From: Gammaproteobacteria bacterium
Lineage (GTDB): Bacteria; Pseudomonadota; Gammaproteobacteria; UBA6429; Thiohalophilaceae
Reading direction: 5' to 3'
NCBI GenBank assembly: GCA_026197095.1
Contig: JAPHTF010000026.1
Location: 1-45,698, forward strand
Length of the DNA: 45,698 nt
Part shown: positions 11,518 to 21,205 of the stretch, piece after piece
Position numbering within the stretch: the stretch's first letter is position 1
Layout: every line of letters begins with the position of its first letter
Translations under genes and position numbers: made by a program
The notes under the pieces: model-generated
The model's input: only the letters and a program-made list of their open reading frames with translations
What the model was told of the DNA's origin: nothing
Databases searched by the model: none

Positions 11518-13770
11518 ATGTCTGACAATACCTCTGCAAACTTTGATGGCATAGAGAATATTGAATTAAAAGATTTTACTGAAAAAGCCTATCTCGATTA
11601 TTCGATGTACGTTATTTTGGATCGTGCTTTACCTCATATCGGTGACGGGCTTAAACCGGTACAACGCCGTATTATTTATGCGATGTCTGAACTGGGTCTG
11701 AAAGCAGGAACAAAATTTAAAAAATCTGCACGTACCGTTGGTGATGTATTAGGTAAATACCACCCACATGGTGACTCAGCCTGTTATGAAGCCATGGTAT
11801 TAATGGCTCAGCCTTTCTCTTACCGTTATCCGTTATTACAAGGTCAGGGCAACTGGGGTTCACCTGATGATCCTAAATCATTTGCGGCGATGCGTTATAC
11901 CGAATCACGTTTGTCGACGAGTGCAGACTTATTGTTATCTGAAATTGGTTTGGGTACGGTTGAATGGTCTCCAAATTTTGATGGATCATTACAAGAACCC
12001 GAGATTTTACCTGCGCGTGTGCCACATATACTGCTAAATGGTACAATGGGTATTGCTGTGGGCATGACCACTGATATCCCACCGCATAATATGCGTGAAG
12101 TCTTGCATGCTTGCATCCATTTATTAAAAAGTCCAAAAGCAACATTAGCCGAACTTTTAAAATTTGTTAAAGGTCCGGATTACCCGACTGATGCTGAAAT
12201 TATTTCGCCGCGTGCAGATATCAAGGCTATCTATAAAACGGGTAAAGGGACTATCCGTATGCGTGCAAAATACGAAAAAGAAGGTACGGATATTATTGTT
12301 ACTGCTTTACCGCATCAAACCTCGCCTGCAAAAATACTTGAGCAAATTGCAAGCCAGATGAATGCAAAGAAATTACCAATGGTCGTTGACTTACGTGATG
12401 AATCTGACCATGAAAACCCTACACGCTTAGTTATCGTTCCTAAATCTAAAGAAATAAATGTTGATGAAGTCATGACTCATTTGTTTGCTACTACCGATCT
12501 TGAACGCACTTATCGTGTGAACATGAATATGATTGGTCTGAACGAACGGCCTGGGGTAAAAGATCTTCATACAATCTTAACTGAGTGGTTAACGTTTAGA
12601 ACGACAACGGTAACAAAGAGACTTAATTACCGTTTAGAAAAAATATTAAGCCGTTTACATATCTTAGATGGTTTAATTAAAGCCTTTTTAAATATTGATG
12701 AAGTTATAAAGATTATTCGTGAAAATGATAAACCTAAACCGATCTTAATTAAGGCATTTAAACTTTCCGACATTCAGGCTGAAGCTATACTTGAATTAAA
12801 ACTTCGTCATTTAGCTAAGCTAGAAGAAATGACGATGAAGAAAGAGAAGAAAGAATTAGCAAAAGAGCGTGATGAAATTGAAGCGATCCTGGGCTCGAAA
12901 ACACGAATGAACACATTGATTCGTAAAGAGTTAGAAGAAATAGCGGTTGAGCATGGTGATGTACGTCGATCACCAATCAAAGAACGTGAAGTTGCTCAAG
13001 CAATGGATGAAACCGATCTTATCAGCTCTGATCCGGTTACGATTATTTTGTCTGAGAATGGCTGGATCAGGGCAGCGAAAGGCCATGACGTTGATCCTGA
13101 AACGATGAACTTTAAAGCCGGTGACAAATTACTTGATTCTGCAAAAGCAAAATCGAATGAATTAGTTATCGCGATAGACTCTACAGGCAGAACTTATGCA
13201 CTGCCGATACATACACTACCTTCTGCTCGTGGCTTAGGTGAACCGTTATCTGGTCGATTGAATGCACCTCCAGGGGCGACATTCTGTGGTGTTATGACAG
13301 GTAAGAATGATCAATTATTCTTGTTAGCAACAACGCATGGTTACGGTTTCATCGGAAAACTTGAAGACTTCGTAACCCGAAATAAAAAAGGTAAAGGTAT
13401 TGTTAAAGTGCCACTGGGGGCAAAAATATTGCCACCGGTTGAAGTTAATGACATGGAAACTGACTGGGTTGCAGCCGCGTCCAGTGATGGCCACTTATTA
13501 TTCCACCACATTTCAGAACTGCCACAAATGCCTAAAGGCAAAGGTATTAAGATTATTAATATTGCTGCGGCTAAACTGAAGTCGGGTGAAGAATTTGTTT
13601 CTGCGGTAACGGTTATTAATGAAAAAGATAATTTATATATTCGTTCTGCTGATGCGACTAAAGTGCTTAAAGCAGAAGAGATGGAGCCTTTTGAAGGTGA
13701 ACGTGGCCAGCGTGGTAAAAAGCTTCCACCACGCTTACGAAAAGTGAAAGTTTTACGAAAAGAAGAATAG
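11518..13770 (+). CDS. parC: DNA topoisomerase IV subunit A
   Basis: ParC is the DNA-cleaving subunit of topoisomerase IV. Its 750 residues contain the active-site tyrosine Tyr127 in [11 protein letters not shown] and the quinolone-resistance region [16 protein letters not shown] with Ser87 and Glu91, the residues found in drug-sensitive ParC. The C-terminal beta-pinwheel is of the short ParC type, with no GyrA box QRRGGKG. It is directly after parE on the same strand and most likely co-transcribed. Confidence 0.96.
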   Translation: MSDNTSANFDGIENIELKDFTEKAYLDYSMYVILDRALPHIGDGLKPVQRRIIYAMSELGLKAGTKFKKSARTVGDVLGKYHPHGDSACYEAMVLMAQPFSYRYPLLQGQGNWGSPDDPKSFAAMRYTESRLSTSADLLLSEIGLGTVEWSPNFDGSLQEPEILPARVPHILLNGTMGIAVGMTTDIPPHNMREVLHACIHLLKSPKATLAELLKFVKGPDYPTDAEIISPRADIKAIYKTGKGTIRMRAKYEKEGTDIIVTALPHQTSPAKILEQIASQMNAKKLPMVVDLRDESDHENPTRLVIVPKSKEINVDEVMTHLFATTDLERTYRVNMNMIGLNERPGVKDLHTILTEWLTFRTTTVTKRLNYRLEKILSRLHILDGLIKAFLNIDEVIKIIRENDKPKPILIKAFKLSDIQAEAILELKLRHLAKLEEMTMKKEKKELAKERDEIEAILGSKTRMNTLIRKELEEIAVEHGDVRRSPIKEREVAQAMDETDLISSDPVTIILSENGWIRAAKGHDVDPETMNFKAGDKLLDSAKAKSNELVIAIDSTGRTYALPIHTLPSARGLGEPLSGRLNAPPGATFCGVMTGKNDQLFLLATTHGYGFIGKLEDFVTRNKKGKGIVKVPLGAKILPPVEVNDMETDWVAAASSDGHLLFHHISELPQMPKGKGIKIINIAAAKLKSGEEFVSAVTVINEKDNLYIRSADATKVLKAEEMEPFEGERGQRGKKLPPRLRKVKVLRKEE

Positions 13771-13774
13771 AATA

Positions 13775-13807
13775 TTTTTAATATCCGCTTAAAGTGGATA
13801 TTAAAAA
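13775..13807. terminator. Bidirectional terminator between parC and the lipoprotein gene
   Basis: TTTTTAATATCC (13775-13786) pairs perfectly with GGATATTAAAAA (13796-13807). The A/T-rich outer ends give a U-run in both directions, suiting two convergent genes. The minus-strand gene's stop codon abuts it. Confidence 0.75.
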
Positions 13808-14863
13808 TTATTCCTGTTTTTTGGACGCAGGCTTATTACTTAGCTCTTCGAGCTTAATTAATATTTTTTCTGCACGGCTAATGTGTGCCTGTAACTTGGG
13901 ATGCTGAGGATCCAGATCTTTTAAATCCAGCCATATACTGAGAGCTTCCTGAGTTTTACCTTTGCTATAGAGCTTTCTGCCGGCTTCAAAGTGTTGTTTT
14001 ATACCTTGCTTGAGATGTTTTCTTAACTGAGCAATAAGTTTCGAGTAAGTCTTATCATCATCTTTTATCTTGTCGAGCCATGCAATTTTCTCTTTTGTTT
14101 CTTTTAGAATCTCGTGACTATAGCCTTGAGATAGTTTGCTTAATAACGTTTTTGCCTCTGAAATATAAAGTGTTTTTTTAAGCTTGGTTACTTCATTAAT
14201 ACGTTTCTTTATATCGGTTAATCTTAACGTAATATCATCATCAGGATTAAGTTTTAGAGCAAGTTCAATATTTGAGAGGGCTTTATCATATTGCTTGTTG
14301 TGAAATTGATGTTCACTCAGGTTTGCCAGTTTAATGCCTGTTTCTTTAATGAGTTCATCAAAATCAGAGATGCCGAGATTATTGCTATCATTCCTGGAGA
14401 CTGTTTTTTTGATCCTGTTATAGAGTTCTATTTTATTTATTAAGTTAATTGCCTGTTTATTTAAAATGTCTTTTTCATAATTTGTTATTACTTTTTCACG
14501 TTGTTTAAGAATTTTAGCCTTATGGCTGTCAATTTTTTTTGTGTCTAAAATATTTTCTGCCACTTCATCAAGTAATTCTAAGGCAAGTAGCCAGTTACCT
14601 TGTTTAGCAAGTTGAGTCGATTTCTCTATGGCTGTATCTTCATAGGAATCCATTTTCTTTATAATAATTAATTTTTTGCTTTGAATAAGGCGATAATCTT
14701 TATGCGTTGGCTTAATGTGACTTATTGTGTTTAGAGCAATATTATATTTTTTTTCAGCCATCCATTGATCTAATCGCTGTGGCAGATTGTCACTGTATGA
14801 ATATATAAGCGAGCAAGCGCTTAATGAAAGGGAAATAGCAATTAAAAGTAACCGATTTTTCAT
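13808..14863 (-). CDS. TPR-like lipoprotein, partner of the adenylate cyclase gene
   Basis: A 351-residue predicted lipoprotein: a hydrophobic signal ends in LSAC with Cys17 as the lipidation site. The rest is charged and helical, with TPR-like segments around residues 195-220 (FHNKQYDKALSNIELALKLN) and 295-330 (GRKLYSKGKTQEALSIWLDL), typical of protein-protein scaffolds. I do not recognise a named family. It starts 5 bp after the stop of the cyclase gene, so the two form an operon. A role in presenting a periplasmic signal to, or working with, the membrane cyclase is inference only. Confidence 0.75.
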   Translation of the reverse strand: MKNRLLLIAISLSLSACSLIYSYSDNLPQRLDQWMAEKKYNIALNTISHIKPTHKDYRLIQSKKLIIIKKMDSYEDTAIEKSTQLAKQGNWLLALELLDEVAENILDTKKIDSHKAKILKQREKVITNYEKDILNKQAINLINKIELYNRIKKTVSRNDSNNLGISDFDELIKETGIKLANLSEHQFHNKQYDKALSNIELALKLNPDDDITLRLTDIKKRINEVTKLKKTLYISEAKTLLSKLSQGYSHEILKETKEKIAWLDKIKDDDKTYSKLIAQLRKHLKQGIKQHFEAGRKLYSKGKTQEALSIWLDLKDLDPQHPKLQAHISRAEKILIKLEELSNKPASKKQE

Positions 14864-14868
14864 TTATA

Positions 14869-16404
14869 TCAGGCGGCTGGTTTTATACGTAAAATTTCAT
14901 CAATTTGTTCATTCATTTTATCCTGGTAGAGAGCAATAACATCCGTCACGATGTAAGTTGAAACTTCTTCTTGAATCCCTCTGAGATGAATAGATTTATG
15001 TTCTTTTGCGGTCAAGCGCCATTGAATATCTGGATCATCGTAAAATTCACGGCTGACTATAATCTGATTTTCTTTTGCAATGCTTTGAAGCCGTGAAGCG
15101 AGGTTGACTGATTCGCCAACCACGGTATATTGCATCCTTTCAGTTGAGCCTAAATTACCCGCAAGCATCATGCCGCTGTTAATTCCAATTCGGAAGGTTA
15201 CAGCAAGCTGGTTGCTGTTTCTTCGTATGTTATTGATACGCTCAACTAACTTCTGGATCATTACTGCACAATATACGGCATGTAGTTTATGTAATTTATC
15301 TTGCTCTGGAACACCAAAAACGATCATGGCGCAGTCACCCATGTATTTATCAATGGTGCCTTGATACATTTTGCTGGCAAGTGAAATATATGAAAAATAA
15401 TCATTTAAGATGCTTGTGATTTTTTCAGCCGGATGCTTTTCAGATAATTCAGTGAAGCCGACTATGTCTGCAAAAATAACACTACCTTCAACATGGTGCC
15501 CCCCTAACTGAATGTGTTCCAGATTACCCATGATTTCTTTTGCGATATTTTTTGAGACATATCTTGAAAAGGCATTTTCAACTTGCGTTTTTTCTAGCAA
15601 GCCATCTGCCATGCGATTAAGTGCTTCGGTTAAATTACCCAATTCATCATTACGGCGTTCTTTTATTTGATATTGGTAATTTCCATTTGAAATCTCACGA
15701 CTGGCATCCATTAATGAATGAAGTGGCTTGGATATTCTTCTACCCATATGTAATGAAACAAATACACCCAATATAATCATGATGATTGTTGCAGCAATGA
15801 TGGCCTGAATCATTTCTAAAACAGTTTGTTCTATTTCAGCTGTGCTAAAAGTAATTAATGCATGTCCAGCAACAATATTTTGAAATTTTATGGGCGTTAT
15901 ATAAGAGGTTGCACCCAGAGTGTGGCCCTCGATAGATTGTGTTTTCCATTGCAGTTGAAAATGATCTTTTTTATTTTTATCTTCACTGGAGCGATTATAT
16001 AAACGATAAATTTCATCACTCGGGATGATACCAGACGATGCAAGAATTTTTCCGTCATCAGAATAAATGACGGCGCCTAAAATATTGTCCTGCGCACCAA
16101 GATTGCTGATAACAACCATTAAGCTAAGTATGTCATCAGACATAACCAGTTCTTTTGAATTATCGGCAAGTTGTTCAACTACAGTATCTGCAAAATGATT
16201 CATTTGTTTTTGCAAAAGAGACGTTTGATTACTTACAATGACCATTCCCAATAAAATCATACCGCTGCTAATAAGTAAGGTCATAATGACGGCAAGTTTA
16301 TAGGCGATAGGGAAATGCTTGGGTATTAAGCGAGCATAAAGATAGGCTTTCAGCCTTGCTTGACGAGCCAAATAGAATGTGAAGAATCTTCGTAAGTTAA
16401 CCAT
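14869..16404 (-). CDS. Membrane-bound class III adenylate cyclase with HAMP domain
   Basis: The 511-residue protein has a first transmembrane helix (about 34-58), a periplasmic sensor (59-198, CHASE/dCache-like in size), a second helix (199-219), a HAMP linker (220-275) and a class III cyclase domain (about 300-470). Catalytic residues can be placed: metal ligands Asp313 (FADIVGF) and Asp357 (YMGD), purine-selecting Lys353 and Thr427 (MQYTVVGE), and transition-state Asn434 and Arg438 (VNLASR). The Lys/Thr pair argues for ATP rather than GTP, hence cAMP. It should act as a homodimer. It is the first gene of a two-gene operon. Confidence 0.9.
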   Translation of the reverse strand: MVNLRRFFTFYLARQARLKAYLYARLIPKHFPIAYKLAVIMTLLISSGMILLGMVIVSNQTSLLQKQMNHFADTVVEQLADNSKELVMSDDILSLMVVISNLGAQDNILGAVIYSDDGKILASSGIIPSDEIYRLYNRSSEDKNKKDHFQLQWKTQSIEGHTLGATSYITPIKFQNIVAGHALITFSTAEIEQTVLEMIQAIIAATIIMIILGVFVSLHMGRRISKPLHSLMDASREISNGNYQYQIKERRNDELGNLTEALNRMADGLLEKTQVENAFSRYVSKNIAKEIMGNLEHIQLGGHHVEGSVIFADIVGFTELSEKHPAEKITSILNDYFSYISLASKMYQGTIDKYMGDCAMIVFGVPEQDKLHKLHAVYCAVMIQKLVERINNIRRNSNQLAVTFRIGINSGMMLAGNLGSTERMQYTVVGESVNLASRLQSIAKENQIIVSREFYDDPDIQWRLTAKEHKSIHLRGIQEEVSTYIVTDVIALYQDKMNEQIDEILRIKPAA

Positions 16405-16594
16405 TAAAGGTTTTCCAGTAGTGTATTAATTGCCGCTAGCTATTTTTTATTTTATGGAGCGAATATTATCATGTTTAATAGAAATTTTAGCCTTGGCTTT
16501 GTCTGCGTCTTAATAAGTTTTATACCCATAAAAGAAATTAAGCAGGACACTTTTGCCATACATGTATGATTTTAAAGAAAAAACAGGGTATTCT

Positions 16595-16623
16595 TTGAAA
16601 TATGCATTAATGGCTATTATATG
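16595..16623 (+). promoter_or_regulatory. Candidate promoter of htpX
   Basis: TTGAAA (16595-16600) and TATATG (16618-16623) are separated by 17 bp and lie 33 bp before the htpX start. This is a sigma-70-type match by eye; the rest of the 252-bp divergent spacer shows no other structure I can support. Confidence 0.4.
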
Positions 16624-16656
16624 TGATTTGTAAAAAATATATTTAGGTACAGCGAA

Positions 16657-17598
16657 ATGATGAATGAAAAGTCGACATTTTTTCTAGTTTTCGTGACCTT
16701 GTTGGCATTGTTGCTCAACTTGGGATTTTCCTTGTATATTATTGAAATATGGTCAATTTTAAAGATATTTAATATTCAGTTTGCCTGGCTTATTGGGCTT
16801 ATCTTTTTTGTTGCTATTTTAGGTGCTTCTGCTTCATTTGTTTTTTCAGAAATGATTGCCCGTTTAATGCTTGGCGTTACCTTAATAAAGCAACCCTCTA
16901 CTTATTTAGAAAAATGGCTATTTAGTTCTGTTGAGCGTCAATCACGTCAATTAGGTATTGTTATGCCACAGATAGGCGTGTTTTATGCTTCTGATTTAAA
17001 TGCTTTTACGACTGGCAGGGGACAAAGGCATGCAATGTTTGCTGTCAGTAGTGGGCTGTTAGAAAGTTTAAATCAAGACGAACTTGAAGCGATTATTGGG
17101 CATGAACTCGCGCATATAGAAAATGGAGACATGGTGTCACTTGCCATTGCGAGAGGTATCGTTGTTAGTTTGACTGAGTTGCCTGCACGTATATTTGGTT
17201 TATTCATTGATGCTTTTCTATTTCGTGGTCGTAGTCAGGGTGGGGTGGCTTATACCAGTGTCTTCTGGTTCTGTATGTTATTTATGGGATTATTTCCACA
17301 TTTCATCGTTATGTGGTTTAGCCGTCAACGAGAATTTTCTGCGGATAAAATAAGTGCATTATTAAATGGTGAAGACAAAATGGTGGCTGCTTTACAGCGC
17401 CTGTCCGGTGATTCCCAACATCCGTTATTTCGAAAACAGGTTACCGCTTTTGGTTTTGCATCAACTGTCCTGGAAGGATTGGTAGGTGATATCGGGAGTA
17501 TTAAAAATATTTTTAGTAGCCATCCTCCCTTGAGTAAAAGAATTCATGTCATGCAAAATGAACTTAAGTTAAATAATAGTCATAAAAAATTCATATAA
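16657..17598 (+). CDS. htpX: HtpX-like membrane zinc metalloprotease
   Basis: HtpX is an M48 protease of the inner membrane that helps remove misfolded membrane proteins. The 313-residue sequence has two N-terminal transmembrane helices (about 8-30, 42-65), the zinc site GHELAH (His149, Glu150, His153), two further helices around 165-215, the downstream Glu in QREFSADK as third zinc ligand, and the family tail SHPPLSKRI. The N-terminus MMNEKSTFFLVF matches the usual short cytoplasmic start. The DUF1015 gene follows after 23 bp on the same strand. Confidence 0.93.
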   Translation: MMNEKSTFFLVFVTLLALLLNLGFSLYIIEIWSILKIFNIQFAWLIGLIFFVAILGASASFVFSEMIARLMLGVTLIKQPSTYLEKWLFSSVERQSRQLGIVMPQIGVFYASDLNAFTTGRGQRHAMFAVSSGLLESLNQDELEAIIGHELAHIENGDMVSLAIARGIVVSLTELPARIFGLFIDAFLFRGRSQGGVAYTSVFWFCMLFMGLFPHFIVMWFSRQREFSADKISALLNGEDKMVAALQRLSGDSQHPLFRKQVTAFGFASTVLEGLVGDIGSIKNIFSSHPPLSKRIHVMQNELKLNNSHKKFI

Positions 17599-17621
17599 AA
17601 AATTTAAAAGGATTAACACTT

Positions 17622-18860
17622 ATGCCATTAATTCAACCCTTTCGTGGTTTACGTCCCGTTGCAGAAAAGGCGAGTGATGTTGTTGCGCCACCTTATGATG
17701 TATTAAACACAGCTGAAGCTCGTGAGCGAGCTAAAGGTCATCCTTTAAGTTTTTTACATATTTCAAAACCTGAGATAGACCTTCCTGAAGGTACTGACCC
17801 TTATGCCGCTGAAGTATATAAAAAAGGTGCGGAAAACTTACAAAAATTAATAAGTGATAAAATATTAGTACGTGATGAAAAACCATACTACTATGTTTAT
17901 CGATTGATTATGGGTGAACATCAGCAAACAGGTTTGGTAGTGTCGGCATCAGTTGCTGATTATGATACTAATCGTATCCGTAAACATGAATATACACGAC
18001 CAGATAAAGAAGATGATCGTGTCCGCCAAATCGATGCACTAAATGCTCAGACTGGCCCTGTATTTTTAACTTATCGAAATAATAATGTTGTTGAAGCAAT
18101 AACAGATAAGGTCTCTAAAACAGAACCACTTTATGATTTAACCGCTGATGACGGAGTAAAACATACTATATGGCTAGTGGCTGATGACGAGGATATCAAT
18201 ACCTTAACCTCTACCTTTGATGCAATGGAGTGTTTGTATATTGCTGATGGTCATCACCGCTCTGCATCAGCTTCACGAATAGCTGCAGAACGTAATAAAG
18301 GCAAAAATAATTTGGGTGATGCTGCACATGATTATTTTTTGTCTGTTATCTTTCCCGATAGCGAAATGCAAATCCTGGACTACAACCGAGTCATTACTGA
18401 TCTTAATGGCTTATCAGAAGATGAATTGATTGATAAAATTCAAGACAGTTTTAAACTCGAAGCAGTTAGTGGGCTTTATAAACCACAGAAAAGTACTGAA
18501 TTTTCAATGTATTTAAAAGGGCAGTGGTACAAGTTAGATATTAAACCGGAATTGATTCCTGAAGATGATCCTGTCGCATCTTTGGATATCAGCTTGCTGC
18601 AAAATAATTTAATTGAACCATTATTAGGTGTTAGTGATCCAAGACGAGATAAAAGAATCGATTTTGTTGGTGGAATTCGCGGCTTATCAGAACTGGAAAA
18701 GCGAGTTGATTCAGGTGAAATGCAGGTTGCCTTTGCCTTATACCCTACAAGTCTTTCTCAGTTAATGGATGTCGCGGATGCTAATGAAGTGATGCCACCA
18801 AAATCAACCTGGTTTGAGCCTAAGTTAGCAGATGGCCTGGTGTCACATGTTTTAGATTAA
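17622..18860 (+). CDS. DUF1015 family protein
   Basis: This 412-residue protein belongs to the conserved DUF1015 family. It starts with the typical LIQPFRGLRPV and VVAPPYDVLN, has KHEYTRPDKEDDR (121-133), and the signature YIADGHHR (Gly210, His211, His212, Arg213). Function is not established. The DGHHR element resembles the phosphate-binding motif of ParB/sulfiredoxin-fold enzymes such as the ADP-dependent free serine kinase SerK, so a small-molecule kinase or phosphate-handling role is an inference. An AAAGG ribosome site precedes the ATG. It follows htpX closely and may be co-transcribed. Confidence 0.88.
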   Translation: MPLIQPFRGLRPVAEKASDVVAPPYDVLNTAEARERAKGHPLSFLHISKPEIDLPEGTDPYAAEVYKKGAENLQKLISDKILVRDEKPYYYVYRLIMGEHQQTGLVVSASVADYDTNRIRKHEYTRPDKEDDRVRQIDALNAQTGPVFLTYRNNNVVEAITDKVSKTEPLYDLTADDGVKHTIWLVADDEDINTLTSTFDAMECLYIADGHHRSASASRIAAERNKGKNNLGDAAHDYFLSVIFPDSEMQILDYNRVITDLNGLSEDELIDKIQDSFKLEAVSGLYKPQKSTEFSMYLKGQWYKLDIKPELIPEDDPVASLDISLLQNNLIEPLLGVSDPRRDKRIDFVGGIRGLSELEKRVDSGEMQVAFALYPTSLSQLMDVADANEVMPPKSTWFEPKLADGLVSHVLD

Positions 18861-18864
18861 GTGC

Positions 18865-19013
18865 AGGTCAGACTTCAGTCTGACGTGGTGGTAATAATAC
18901 TGACACAATTAAATGAAGCTACAGTAGCTTTATCAAAGGCTAAGTTATTATTTTGATACCACGTTGGACTGATTCCCGATTATGATTGATGTCGGGTACT
19001 ATGAGTCTGACCT
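18865..19013. repeat. Structured inverted-repeat element between convergent genes (REP/BIME-like)
   Basis: The outer arms AGGTCAGACT (18865-18874) and AGTCTGACCT (19004-19013) are exact complements. Inside are ACGTGGT (18883-18889) against ACCACGT (18958-18964), a perfect hairpin AAGCTAC-A-GTAGCTT (18916-18930) and CCCGA/TCGGG (18975-18979/18992-18996). The left arm can alternatively fold as GTCAGACT-TC-AGTCTGAC (18867-18884). It fills the gap between DUF1015 and the FimX-like gene and could act as a bidirectional transcription or mRNA-processing end. Its left hairpin resembles the hairpin at 29630-29657. Confidence 0.7.
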
Positions 19014-19018
19014 ATAAT

Positions 19019-21094
19019 TTATTCATCAAATTCGTACTTGAGTTCACTATCAGGCTGCTGTAAAAAATTGCCTTGAATAAAGGCAACACTACTTTGCCAT
19101 AACAACGCCATACTATTGGCATCTTCAACGAAAGCCGCAATCGCCAAAATGCTTTTAGCATTCGCTTCTTCAGCAATGGCCTTTAATTTTTCCTGGTTCT
19201 CAATACTATCTTTTAAATTTAACGCAAGTGATGAATCGATTTTGAGGTAATTAACATCAAGGTGTTTTAGTGACTGGAACATATTTTGTTCAGTACCAAA
19301 GTTTTCTAAACCAACGCGACAATTAATCGAGCGCAATCCCTGTAAGGTGACTTTTGCCTGCTTAAGGTAGTTCAGTGCTGTTGATTCATTGAGTGTAAAT
19401 ACCAGGCTGTCGGCATCAAGACGTAATGATTTGATTCGTTCAGTAATCCAGGGTAAAAATTCAAGGTCGGTGAGCGAACCCGATGAAAGTTTAATGAAAA
19501 AGCGTGTGCTTGCGCCGTTCTTGATTCGTTCAGTGAGCAGCATAAAGGTGTGTGCGATAACCCAGCGATCAACGTAATTGATAAGTCCCATTTCTTCAGC
19601 AGCAGGCAAAAATTCAGCGGGTAATATTTCACTGCCATCTTCATCTTTCATCCTGACCAGAACTTCATAATGAGCGCCAGGCTCACCACGTAAACTCACA
19701 ATGGGTTGATACACTAATTGGAATTTATTTTCCTTAAGTGCAACCTTAATTTTGTTTGCCCAAACACTATATTGTTCTTTCTCAGCAAGCTCTTCAATTG
19801 CAGGATTAAAGATACTAAATTGATTACCACCTGATTTTTCAGCGGCCAAAGCACCTTTTTCAGCTCGGGAAAGGACATCCTGCAGGTTAGTTGTCGTTTC
19901 ATTGATCGTGGTAAGGCCAATACTACTCGTTGTGGTGACTGACTTTTGATTAACTTCAGAAATATGATTGTGGATGAGTTTACAGATGCCATCTGCTATT
20001 TTTTCAGCTTGTGCCTGATCAGCATTCGTTAATAACAAGGTAAACACAGCGCCTTCAAAACGGGCAAGTAAGCCCAGGTTTGAGATTTTTTCTTTAAGTA
20101 ATGTTGCAATATCAGTAAGTACATGATCGCGACCGGATATACCAACAGCATTTTTTATATCATCATACTTGTCGAGCATAATATACAGTAATGATCCTTT
20201 TACCTGGCCATCCACTGCACGCGAAATCATTTTGTCAGCTTGTTCGATAAAGTAGGTGTGGTTAAACAGGCCGGTTAAGAGATCCTGTTTACTCAGAACA
20301 TTAAGCTGTTTTTCGAGCTCTTTACTTTGAGCTTGATCACGAATAATGATTTGGCTACATGATTCACCTTCCATACTGGCACTTGAGAATTCCATAGTGA
20401 TATTGAATGTTTTGCCTTCTGTGTGCTGACCAACAACATCAAGGCTATCATCAGAAATTTGCCCCTTGGCGTAGCCGCGCAAAAATTCTTTTAATTTTGC
20501 ATGTTGATCACTGCTGACCATGTCCAGTATAGGCATACCTTCTATGTCTTCGAGTTCGGCGTAACCAAACATTTTTAAATAAGCGCTATTGGCATAAATA
20601 TGCGCACCATCATGTACATAAGCAATAGCATCGCGTGAACTATCAATTAAGTTTCGAGTCCGTTTTTCTGTTTCGTGCAGTAGTTTTTCATTTTGTCTTA
20701 AGGCGCGGCGGTTTTGTAAATCAGATAATTCACGTTGTACGACAAATTTAAGGCGATCGGCCTGATCACTGGCAACCGCATCACGTGCCCCCATATTCAA
20801 TACCCCAATGGCAGTGGTTTCCTGATTTTTAGGCGTAATGACAACAAGAGGGATATCTCGTCCAGATTTAATCATGAGTCTCATGGCATCTTTGGCATTA
20901 AAGATAGGCAAGGTTTGCTTGGCCAGAATGATATCAAGAGGATTTTCTTCAATTGCCGTTTCCATATCCTCATCGTCTTCAACGCGAATATCGCGAACAA
21001 TGTAGCCTGCTTTGCGCAAGACGTTAATCAGGACTTCTGCTTCTTCGGAAGAATCAAATATCGTTAATACACGTAACAGCTTTTCGTTACTCAC
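19019..21094 (-). CDS. fimX: FimX-like REC-PAS-GGDEF-EAL protein with degenerate catalytic sites
   Basis: The 691-residue domain order is receiver-like (about 5-125), PAS (145-255), GGDEF-like (265-430) and EAL-like (445-685). Key residues are altered: the GGDEF position reads EGAVF (347-351), the EAL motif reads EVL (477-479), and the receiver lacks the acceptor Asp (IILAKQTLP). As I recall, Pseudomonas FimX has the same length, domains and EVL variant and acts as a c-di-GMP-binding effector for type IV pilus assembly through a PilZ protein and PilB. An effector role is therefore more likely than synthesis or breakdown. It follows the PilZ-like gene on the same strand after 111 bp. Confidence 0.85.
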   Translation of the reverse strand: MSNEKLLRVLTIFDSSEEAEVLINVLRKAGYIVRDIRVEDDEDMETAIEENPLDIILAKQTLPIFNAKDAMRLMIKSGRDIPLVVITPKNQETTAIGVLNMGARDAVASDQADRLKFVVQRELSDLQNRRALRQNEKLLHETEKRTRNLIDSSRDAIAYVHDGAHIYANSAYLKMFGYAELEDIEGMPILDMVSSDQHAKLKEFLRGYAKGQISDDSLDVVGQHTEGKTFNITMEFSSASMEGESCSQIIIRDQAQSKELEKQLNVLSKQDLLTGLFNHTYFIEQADKMISRAVDGQVKGSLLYIMLDKYDDIKNAVGISGRDHVLTDIATLLKEKISNLGLLARFEGAVFTLLLTNADQAQAEKIADGICKLIHNHISEVNQKSVTTTSSIGLTTINETTTNLQDVLSRAEKGALAAEKSGGNQFSIFNPAIEELAEKEQYSVWANKIKVALKENKFQLVYQPIVSLRGEPGAHYEVLVRMKDEDGSEILPAEFLPAAEEMGLINYVDRWVIAHTFMLLTERIKNGASTRFFIKLSSGSLTDLEFLPWITERIKSLRLDADSLVFTLNESTALNYLKQAKVTLQGLRSINCRVGLENFGTEQNMFQSLKHLDVNYLKIDSSLALNLKDSIENQEKLKAIAEEANAKSILAIAAFVEDANSMALLWQSSVAFIQGNFLQQPDSELKYEFDE

Positions 21095-21205
21095 GCTTAT
21101 TCCTTGTTTTTATGGCGTATGCTATGACTTAAGCGACTATTATGCTTATAAAACATATCGGCATGCAAATAATCGACTTAAATGATTTGTTAATTATTAT
21201 TAGTA

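Noticed and set aside
20735-21067. Plus-strand 110-codon ORF opposite the FimX-like gene
   Set aside because: It mirrors the receiver/PAS coding region, has no ribosome site and no recognisable protein pattern.
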